Shown here in pieces: positions 1 to 5,918 of a stretch of DNA of 38,742 bases. This stretch comes from an uncultured Erysipelotrichales bacterium (GTDB lineage: Bacteria > Bacillota_I > Bacilli_A > Erysipelotrichales > Coprobacillaceae), in the NCBI GenBank assembly GCA_910586805.1, contig CAJUJC010000003.1, forward strand, positions 1-38,742, written 5' to 3'. Below the pieces are notes generated by a model. That model was not told where the DNA came from, did not search any database, and saw only the letters and a program-made list of their open reading frames with translations. Numbering within the stretch: the first letter of the stretch is position 1; each line of letters opens with the position of its first letter. Made by a program: the position numbers and the translations under genes.

Positions 1-15
1 ATTTTTCATACTATT

Positions 16-807
16 TCATAATTTACTACTTGACTTTAATATAGTTGTCTTTCTTTTTAATCCAGCATATTCTACTTTTCTTTGTATTGTTAATTGATTT
101 CTTTCTAAATCAAAATCTCCTTTTTTTAATGCCATAACCTCACTTATCCTTAAACCAGTATACCTTCCAATCAGTAAAGCAATACCATATGATCTATATT
201 TATATTGAGCTTTTTTCGCAAAGCATCGATTAGGACTTGCTTTTATAATTTCTTCTATTAACCGTTTCAAATCATCATCACTTATAATCTCCACAGTTTC
301 TTTCTTTTCTGGCTTATTAGGAAGAAGAATGTTAGGAACTGGATTTGTTGATATATACCCTGCTCTAACTCCATGTTTAAATATGACTGAATAAACTTTT
401 TTTATGTTCTTAACTGTTGGATAGTTGTATCTTTGTGATAATTCATTAATATGTGTTTGAAGTGAAACATAATTTACTAATTCAATTGGCACATTTCCAA
501 AATTGTCTTTTACATACATTTGATGTGTTTTTATATAATAATATAATGTAGCTGGAGCCCATTTGATTTTACCTTCAATTGCTACATATTCATCAAAAAC
601 ATCATTTAATGTCTTTTTCTTTGATTTTGGAATTAATACTTTTGCATTTGACTTTTCAATAATACTTACTTCATAATTTTTAGCTTCTCTTTTTGTTCTA
701 AAACCACTTTTTGTATGACGTTGTGTGACTCCATATGGATCTTTATATCTCATATCCACTTGATATATATACCCATACTTTTTGCTTTTTAATTTTCTAA
801 TAGACAT
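16..807 (-). pseudogene. Tyrosine integrase, second of pair (module A), C-terminally truncated
   Basis: The 263-aa product is a clear paralogue of the 390-aa integrase at 8702-9874. It has the N-terminal AP2-like arm-binding region (SIRKLKSKKYGYIYQVD), the SAM-like core-binding domain (about 60-155) and the first catalytic arginine in GRYTGLRISE (about 217). It stops soon after AGLKRKTT, before the HxxR, the second histidine and the tyrosine nucleophile, so as written it cannot recombine DNA. The other three integrases here are 383-390 aa. A stop codon sits 16-18 bases from the window edge, and whether the lost part follows in another frame cannot be seen. The start is supported by AGATGGAGG 7 bases upstream. 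It lies 56 bp downstream of the first integrase, matching the two-integrase order of module B. What is certain is the premature stop; frameshift versus deletion is open. Confidence 0.75.
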
Positions 808-862
808 ATATTACCTCCATCTGCGTATCAGCTTTTACCACCATTAAAAAAATAAAAAAGCA

Positions 863-2014
863 TTATTTCATCTCCATATAGAGATTATCTAATGCCTTTC
901 TTTGATCCTCATTTTGAGGATGTGTATATACGCTCCAAGTTGTACTGATATCACTATGCCTCATTAAATCTTTTACAACAACAGGATTAACTCCTGACAT
1001 AACTAATTCTGTTGCATAAGTATGTCTTAACATATGATAATGAAAATGAATATTAAGTTCTTTACAAACTTCACGTAATCTATGATTTAAAGTTTCTGGC
1101 TTTATGAAATTCCCTTTACCATCACATATCACAAATTCAAATGGATTCATTTCAAACCATTTTTTAAGATAATTACATAACGGTTTACTTATTTCTACTG
1201 TTCCTTTACTTTTTGCTGATTTTAGCCGATGAGTTGTATGTATGTCTTTAGCTTTTAAACCCGAATATTCAATCTTTCTTCTCACTGTCATACAGCAATT
1301 TTCAAGATCAAAGTCTTGCTTTTTAAGTGCTAGAGTTTCACTGATTCTTAATCCTGTATATCTCCCTATAATCAAAGCCATAGCATATGACTTAAAGGTA
1401 AATTCAGCATTTTTTTCTGATGAATAAGGACTAGTCCTTTTAACAATTTGTAATGCCTCAATAATCTTTGACAAATTTTCATCACTTATAATTTCTACTT
1501 TAACTTTTCTTTCATCCTGTGACTTTGGAATCTGAATATATGGTATTGGATTTTCTCTAATATATCCTACTCGTAAAGCATACTTAAATGTCACTGCAAA
1601 TAACTTTTTTATATTCTTAAGTGTTGGTGGATTATATTTCTTTGACATTTTATTAAAAAACTGTTGTAGATTCATGTATTTTAACGAACCCATATTTTCA
1701 TTTCCAATCGTATCTTTCACATACATTTCATGAGTTACATTATAGTATACTTTTGTTGATCTTGCATATTTGACCTCTCCCTCTATTTCCATATACTCAT
1801 AATAAATATCATTAAATGTTTTATTCGTACTTTTTCCCTGCTCTATTAAAACTTCTAGTTGTTCTTTAAAATCCCTTTCATATTTTTTTGCTTCATTAAG
1901 AGTTTTAAACCCACTTTTAATATGTCTTTTTGATATGCCAAGTGTATTCTTATATCTAATATCTACTTGAAAAGTGTTTCCATATTTTTTATTTTGTATT
2001 TTTGATATTGCCAT
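863..2014 (-). CDS. Tyrosine recombinase/integrase, first of pair (module A)
   Basis: Full-length tyrosine recombinase that should cut and rejoin element ends through a 3'-phosphotyrosine. Visible are the arm-binding N-terminus (AISKIQNKKYGNTFQVDIRY), the core-binding domain, GRYTGLRISE with the first catalytic Arg, HFHYHMLRHTYATEL with the HxxR, the HSDISTTWS histidine and the final YTH tyrosine. A reading frame is open to 2038 from a TTG overlapping the xis stop. I prefer the ATG at 2012-2014 because it has AGAGG 9 bases upstream and matches the MAITKIKSKKYG start of its paralogue. The result is 383 aa, the same as the equivalent gene in module B (9885-11036). It follows the Xis-like gene closely, as expected for co-expression. 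Divergence from the other integrases suggests an old duplication rather than a recent copy. Confidence 0.9.
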   Translation of the reverse strand: MAISKIQNKKYGNTFQVDIRYKNTLGISKRHIKSGFKTLNEAKKYERDFKEQLEVLIEQGKSTNKTFNDIYYEYMEIEGEVKYARSTKVYYNVTHEMYVKDTIGNENMGSLKYMNLQQFFNKMSKKYNPPTLKNIKKLFAVTFKYALRVGYIRENPIPYIQIPKSQDERKVKVEIISDENLSKIIEALQIVKRTSPYSSEKNAEFTFKSYAMALIIGRYTGLRISETLALKKQDFDLENCCMTVRRKIEYSGLKAKDIHTTHRLKSAKSKGTVEISKPLCNYLKKWFEMNPFEFVICDGKGNFIKPETLNHRLREVCKELNIHFHYHMLRHTYATELVMSGVNPVVVKDLMRHSDISTTWSVYTHPQNEDQRKALDNLYMEMK

Positions 2015-2034
2015 ATTCAAAATCCTCTTTCTAT

Positions 2035-2274
2035 TCAAATTTTCTTTCGAGCATCAACAATTTGCTTGCTTTGAATAGCTTTGATTCTACTGCTTACATC
2101 TAATCCTTCATAATCCATATAAAAATTACTAACTGATATAGGAGAAAACATATAATTTCTTCCTGTTTTAATAGCTGGTATGATTCCCATCTCCCTAAGA
2201 AAAGTAATATGACTTTCTAAGCAATTGACGAGTTTCTTTAACTGCGCCTGTGTAATCATCTGTAAACTGTCCAT
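2035..2274 (-). CDS. Small Xis-like DNA-binding protein (module A)
   Basis: 79-aa protein with a MerR/excisionase-type winged-helix look: an N-terminal helix-turn-helix (MITQAQLKKLVNCLESHITFL), then GIIPAIKTGRNYMFSPISV, which resembles the wing (KTGRNYMF), and a basic C-terminal tail. Such proteins bend DNA at attachment sites and set the direction of integrase action. The start has GGAGG 9 bases upstream. It lies directly before the two integrases and has a close paralogue in the same position in module B (11046-11288), with TFLRE-GIIPAIKTGRNYMFSP almost unchanged. The role is inferred from fold and position; it could equally be a third recombination accessory factor rather than a true excisionase. 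Confidence 0.75.
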   Translation of the reverse strand: MDSLQMITQAQLKKLVNCLESHITFLREMGIIPAIKTGRNYMFSPISVSNFYMDYEGLDVSSRIKAIQSKQIVDARKKI

Positions 2275-2442
2275 TTTTTATTACCTCCAATTTTTCTTAT
2301 ATTTATCAGGTTCTTTTTCATCAACTAACGCTATCACATAAATTTTATTTTATCTATTAAATTATCAATAATTTAATAATGATTTAATTGAGTATCATTC
2401 CCTGACATTTTAATAGTTGATTATTTGCTATATCATAATCTT

Positions 2443-3105
2443 CTAAAAACCAATTTCTATATGATCCTTTGTTTGCAGTTTAAATAAATACTCTTTCATT
2501 GAAGAATTCAAAAGTACATCATTATAAATAATGACTTTATTAATATTTGAATCTTTTATACAAAAATCAACATGCTTAATCATCCTAGAATCAAATACAG
2601 GCATCTCAATGATACACACCTTTTCACTTTCCTCATATAGTCTTTTGGCAAAGTTTTTAAATTCATCTCTTGATGAATCTGTTGTTATAATAGCAGTTCT
2701 ATCTTCTCTTTCTTTGAACGTTTCTTCAATAGCATAATGAACAGCTTCCTTCAATTTTTCTAACATATCATCATCTATCATTCTATTAAAATCCGAAAGA
2801 CTCATAGCCATTTCTGAATTAATAACACTTATACCTTTTTCTTCAAACATTTTTATAAATAGACCATTATGATAAGCATTTGCTACAATAAAATCCACAT
2901 CATCAGCTATAATGATTTCTGGATTAACTTTCATAACTGCTTCTACTATTTTCTCAGGATAAACAAATGACATAATAGGTGGATAGTGCATTTCTCCACT
3001 AATCTCCAAGTTATGTTCTTTTGCATATTTAATATATTTTTCTTCATTCTCACTATTTAATATTGTTTCAATTTCAGATGTTAAAATTAATGTTCTTTTA
3101 CTCAT
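2443..3105 (-). CDS. Degenerate serine-resolvase-like protein (module A)
   Basis: 220-aa protein I cannot name from a characterised family. The first ~105 residues follow the layout of a serine-recombinase catalytic domain: a beta strand ending in a serine (RTLILTSE), a helix with YIKYAKEHNLEI, then PEIIIADDVDFIVANAYHNG (in the place of the usual D-R-L-x-R segment) and FIKMFEEKGISVINSE. The canonical YxRxS, DxxSG and DRLxR residues are missing or changed, so catalysis is unlikely. The C-terminal half (about 125-220) has a second alpha/beta pattern (TAIITTDSS, VIIYNDVLL). A 250-aa relative occupies the same site in module B (12470-13222). Both follow a conserved non-coding block and come before xis-int-int. 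It may be a structural or regulatory DNA- or RNA-binding partner; that is a guess. Confidence 0.6.
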   Translation of the reverse strand: MSKRTLILTSEIETILNSENEEKYIKYAKEHNLEISGEMHYPPIMSFVYPEKIVEAVMKVNPEIIIADDVDFIVANAYHNGLFIKMFEEKGISVINSEMAMSLSDFNRMIDDDMLEKLKEAVHYAIEETFKEREDRTAIITTDSSRDEFKNFAKRLYEESEKVCIIEMPVFDSRMIKHVDFCIKDSNINKVIIYNDVLLNSSMKEYLFKLQTKDHIEIGF

Positions 3106-3149
3106 AATTTATCTTCTTCCTTCTGTTTTATAATTTTATTAATACACTA

Positions 3150-3578
3150 ATGATACTTAATATCATATTGGTACTAAGTATCATAATCTATCAACAAACA
3201 CTTTCACTTCAATTTTGTTTTTCCTGTTTAGACCAATTCTTACTGGCAGTAAGACATACGAATTTCACGTTCCCTCGTTCAATCAAAGAGACACCTCTCA
3301 CAACTGCGACGGTTTTATCACGCTCGGTTGATTCCTAGATGAAGTATCATTATTTTCCCCTGTTTCATCATTGCAAAGATATTGCCAACATCTTTTATAG
3401 TCTGCTTTTTTATCGCTCTCATTTATATAGTATAACTGGTCATTGCGAAGTAACTAACGTGCTTAATAACAGAGTAATGTATTGCTCTAAACTATTTAAT
3501 TATCAAGGTTCTATAAGAGGAACGCTTATATCTCCCCTCATTAATAACTGGGACATCTTCTTCAAATTTGATAACCAC
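3150..3578 (-). ncRNA. Conserved, probably structured RNA / long leader (copy A)
   Basis: The ~480 bp between the sigma-like gene and the resolvase-like gene has no good ORF but is strongly conserved with the equivalent gap in module B (13258-13725). Shared minus-strand blocks in the same order include TTAAGCACGTT (3456-3466), AAAATAATGATACTTCATCT (3337-3356), a GAGCGTGAT/AAACCGTCGCA pair of blocks (about 3304-3326), and a GAACGAGG-AACGTGAAAT-CGTATGTCTTA block (about 3250-3283). It ends in a 10-bp hairpin (arms 3150-3159 and 3175-3184) 45 bp before the next start codon. Loop regions differ in length and sequence, as expected of RNA structure rather than protein. It could be an independent RNA, a riboregulatory leader, or a DNA site array for recombination. 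I do not recognise the family. Confidence 0.55.
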
Positions 3579-3584
3579 TTTTCT

Positions 3585-4043
3585 TTATTTTTTTATATTT
3601 TTTCTTATTTTTTTTAATATTGCCTTTTTTCTTTTATGAATACTTGGTTGACTTGTATTTAAAAACTGAGCTATTTCACGCTCAGTTTTCTCCTTTATTA
3701 ATAAATTTGTAATTAAATCTCTATCCTGATTATTTAATTCACTAATGTACTTCATCACTAAAGCAATTTGATTTTCCACATACATATCACTTATATAATC
3801 AGGATCTACCCCTACAAAATTAGAAATCTCCATTCCATCTTTATTAACATCATCAAGACTAATTAAATTTGCATTTATATCTTTCTTTTGATCTCTCAAT
3901 TGTTTTTTGTATGAACTATAACAAACATTAAATACTTCTTTACTGACTTCAACTAAATTTCCTTTAATATTAAAATAATACTTTTTATTTCCAAACTCAT
4001 CTGGACATATCCAGAAATAATTCTTTTGATAATCGTTTTTCAT
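3585..4043 (-). CDS. Sigma-70-like regulator of the element (module A)
   Basis: 152-aa protein of the sigma-70-like class common in Bacillota integrative elements. The C-terminus (about 100-150) is a region-4 type helix-turn-helix: LIKEKTEREIAQFLNTSQPS followed by a lysine-rich recognition tail. The N-terminal part (YFNIKGNLVEVSKEVFNVCY, then YKKQLRDQKKD) is the usual preface of these proteins; no complete region 2 is visible, so it may act as an accessory sigma or activator. The frame is open upstream to 4106, but the ATG at 4041-4043 has GGAGGAG 5-6 bases before it and gives exactly the length and MKNDY start of the module B copy (13731-14189). The ribosome site lies in a hairpin (4051-4084). 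It is followed directly by the conserved non-coding block. Confidence 0.8.
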   Translation of the reverse strand: MKNDYQKNYFWICPDEFGNKKYYFNIKGNLVEVSKEVFNVCYSSYKKQLRDQKKDINANLISLDDVNKDGMEISNFVGVDPDYISDMYVENQIALVMKYISELNNQDRDLITNLLIKEKTEREIAQFLNTSQPSIHKRKKAILKKIRKNIKK

Positions 4044-4050
4044 TCTTTCT

Positions 4051-4084
4051 CCTCCATTCTCATTTTTTGAAATGAAAATGAAGG
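4051..4084 (-). promoter_or_regulatory. Hairpin masking the ribosome-binding site of the sigma-like gene (A)
   Basis: On the minus strand CCTTCATTTTCATT (4071-4084) can pair with AATGAGAATGGAGG (4051-4064), a 14-bp stem including two or three G-U pairs around a 6-nt loop. The 3' arm contains the GGAGG ribosome site of the ATG at 4041-4043. Formation would hide the site and lower translation. The module B gene has the same arrangement with different sequence (14198-14238), which argues for function. Confidence 0.6.
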
Positions 4085-4104
4085 GGGGTGATCTATTTTT
4101 AAAC

Positions 4105-4137
4105 ATTAAAAAACCTCTCCCATAATGATGAGAAAGG
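4105..4137 (-). terminator. Rho-independent terminator or attenuator upstream of sigma-like gene A
   Basis: Minus-strand stem CCTTTCTCAT / ATGGGAGAGG (10 bp, 4128-4137 with 4114-4123, loop CATT-like) followed by six T's (4108-4113). It lies between the cargo gene at 4444-5220 and the sigma-like gene, about 65 bp before the latter's start, with no clear promoter between. It may end cargo transcripts or act as an attenuator in the sigma leader. A-runs on the other side make it possibly bidirectional. Confidence 0.6.
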
Positions 4138-4274
4138 CTTTTCTATTACTATTTTTCTAATATATATACTATATGATTAAGTTTTTTTATTTGATATTCT
4201 TTGAACATATTCCATTTCATTACATATCAAAAAGAATAACAAGATAACTTTTTGTATAACATTTTATTTCTCCA

Positions 4275-4365
4275 TATTTATGTCAAAGGAAAAATTCAAA
4301 TTTTTCCCTTTGACATTCTTTAATCTATAAGTAAAACCTTATGATAGTAATTCATACTATCATTC
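4275..4365. repeat. Direct repeat copy 1 (gene 3' end plus hairpin)
   Basis: This ~88-bp sequence recurs almost unchanged at 5237-5327, on the other side of the gene at 4444-5220. On the minus strand it encodes the last residues of an ORF (MNYYHKVLLID, stop at 4320-4322) followed by a long hairpin in which TGTCAAAGG pairs with CCTTTGACA (about 4281-4315, arms 16-17 bases with one bulge). The hairpin looks like a terminator stem without a strong T run. Confidence 0.85.
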
Positions 4366-4443
4366 CATAAACAAAATCGTTTTACATTAACTTAAGCAAT
4401 ATTATCATAAAATTATTTTGGGAAATACTTAAGTAAACAAGAA

Positions 4444-5220
4444 TTATAATTCAAACAAATTTTTTAATGTTTGTTTTAACACTTTGAACTGATAATATAT
4501 AGATACACTGTCTGTTGACAATGTCTTAGTTTTTTTATTACCAATATATATTATATCTTTTTCAAAACTTTTTTGTTCTCTTTTACCAAGACACCATATT
4601 TGTTCAACATAATTATTTTTCTTTTTATCATTACTTAACTTTTTATATTTTAATCTAAATAGTTTCCTATTAAATGCTTTTATCGTTAACAATTCATGAC
4701 TCACAATATCAAACACTTTTATATATACATAATCTGGTGACAAACACTCTATTTTTTTATTAATTCTATTAACTCCAACAATGTGTATATACACATATTG
4801 TTTATTTATTTCAATACAATATATATCTCCAACATTCCATGCTGTTCTATAAACAAATGTTGGTTTTATTTTTTTAGCTTTAGGGTTAGTAGTATCTAAT
4901 TTTCTATAAAGATTTTCTAACACCAGCTTACGTTTTACTTTCTTTTGATTATCTAAAAACAATTTATCATCAGGTCTATTTTTTATTATATATTTTGCTT
5001 TATTTTTCACATAATCATTAAGTAAACCATATTCCCATTCAAGAAATGCGAGAACAGACCAAAATATACATTCATCCTCATCGGCCTCTACAGGGGCATT
5101 CTTAAATAACTGCTCTTCTATATCACCAATAGTCATTCCAGTACCTAACATTTCAGTAAAATCTGTTTTTAAATCCAATGCAAAATCATTATCGAATAAC
5201 TCTATTCCCCATGCAGACAT
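4444..5220 (-). CDS. WGxxxFxND-family protein (DUF4259-like), unknown role
   Basis: 258-aa soluble protein starting MSAWGIELFDNDFALDLKTD, the MSxWGxxxFxNDxAxD signature of a widespread Bacillota family that includes DUF4259-type proteins. A second family hallmark is FWSVLAFLEWEYGLLNDYVK (about 53-72). A basic middle (KKVKRKLVLENL) precedes a beta-rich C-terminal half (WNVGDIYCIEI, YVYIHIVGVNRI) that resembles a small barrel. There is no signal peptide or membrane segment. The ribosome site is AAGGAGGG, 8 bases from the ATG. It sits between two copies of an 88-bp repeat holding the 3' end of another gene, so it was probably inserted or shuffled there as a cassette. Family members are often near toxin-immunity or defence loci; an immunity role is possible but only inferred. 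Confidence 0.65.
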   Translation of the reverse strand: MSAWGIELFDNDFALDLKTDFTEMLGTGMTIGDIEEQLFKNAPVEADEDECIFWSVLAFLEWEYGLLNDYVKNKAKYIIKNRPDDKLFLDNQKKVKRKLVLENLYRKLDTTNPKAKKIKPTFVYRTAWNVGDIYCIEINKQYVYIHIVGVNRINKKIECLSPDYVYIKVFDIVSHELLTIKAFNRKLFRLKYKKLSNDKKKNNYVEQIWCLGKREQKSFEKDIIYIGNKKTKTLSTDSVSIYYQFKVLKQTLKNLFEL

Positions 5221-5236
5221 TTAATAAACCCTCCTT

Positions 5237-5327
5237 ATTTATGTCAAAGGAAAAAATTAAAATTTTTCCCTTTGACATTCTTTAATCTATAAGTAAAACC
5301 TTATGATAGTAATTCATATTATCATTT
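5237..5327. repeat. Direct repeat copy 2 (gene 3' end plus hairpin)
   Basis: Second copy of the 4275-4365 repeat, 962 bp away in the same orientation. It carries the same ORF end (MNYYHKVLLID, stop at 5282-5284) and the same TGTCAAAGG...CCTTTGACA hairpin, just upstream of the ribosome site of the gene at 4444-5220. Differences are a handful of single bases. Confidence 0.85.
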
Positions 5328-5521
5328 AAGTAGGTATATGAATTATCAAACTCTAAACAAGATTCAACAAACCCTTTCCAATTTATATCTAAATCAGAAG
5401 CATATATCATATATGTTTTACCTTTAAATGATATTGTTCCCAAATATACAACATATTCATTTGTGGTGCGAGCAATTAAATAATCGCCAATTAAAAATAC
5501 ATTGATTTTATTGATACTTTT
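5282..5521 (-). pseudogene. 5'-truncated ORF remnant, possibly an immunity gene
   Basis: An open frame of 79 codons with no start codon near its beginning runs to a stop at 5282. It reads INVFLIGDYLIARTTNEYVV, then YLGTISFKGKTYMIYASDLD, INWKGFVESCLEF and ends MNYYHKVLLID. The composition is that of a real acidic alpha/beta protein, reminiscent of small immunity proteins, but the family is not recognised. Its last ~15 codons are duplicated at 4320-4365. A stop lies immediately upstream in frame, so the 5' part has been lost or frameshifted. Confidence 0.55.
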
Positions 5522-5918
5522 TTAATTTTTAGAATATTTTTTATTGTTTTCACGCCATTTTCACGGAAAACTCACGACATCTATATAAGATTATATATTT
5601 ATCAAAAAGTGTTATATAACATTTTAAAATCTTCGATATTTTACTGCGGAAATAGGATTACTAAAATATTTTCAATGATTTTCCTTTTGTAGAGCAAAAA
5701 CTACGTTTCATCAAATTCTAAAATATATTAATTTTATCTATACTGTTTTATTAGTCACATAACATAATTTATTTCTGCATTTGTTATAAACTCTACATTA
5801 ATAAAATCTCCTATTCATATTTTTATTTGTTTTTCAATTATTATATTTTAAAAACTAAATTAAGTTACTTTTTATCTATAGATTCTAAAATCGCAAATTT
5901 GTATCAAAGAATAGATTT
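5522..5918. other. AT-rich intergenic stretch, no gene seen
   Basis: Nearly 400 bp between the ORF remnant and the helicase stop. I see no sustained frame, no strong terminator and no convincing promoter. One less AT-rich segment (about 5548-5580, minus strand GTCGTGAGTTTTCCGTG then AAAATGGCGTG) contains three GTG-type near repeats and could be a protein-binding or attachment site, but I found no second copy. Confidence 0.4.

Noticed and set aside
863..2038. TTG start overlapping the xis stop for integrase 1 (module A)
   Set aside because: The ATG at 2012-2014 has a ribosome site and aligns with the starts of the other integrases.
3150..3578. Non-coding block as an omega/TnpB guide RNA or a group I/II intron
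   Set aside because: No TnpB/IscB (RuvC) gene follows, no domain V-like or P7-like motif was found, and no intron-encoded protein is present; the adjacent ORF is resolvase-like.
3339..3617. Plus-strand 92-codon ORF inside the non-coding block
   Set aside because: It is not preserved in copy B and has no ribosome site; conservation is at the nucleotide level.
3585..4106. 173-aa version of sigma-like protein A
   Set aside because: The extra N-terminus is the translated leader hairpin; the ATG at 4043 gives the same 152-aa length and start as the module B protein.
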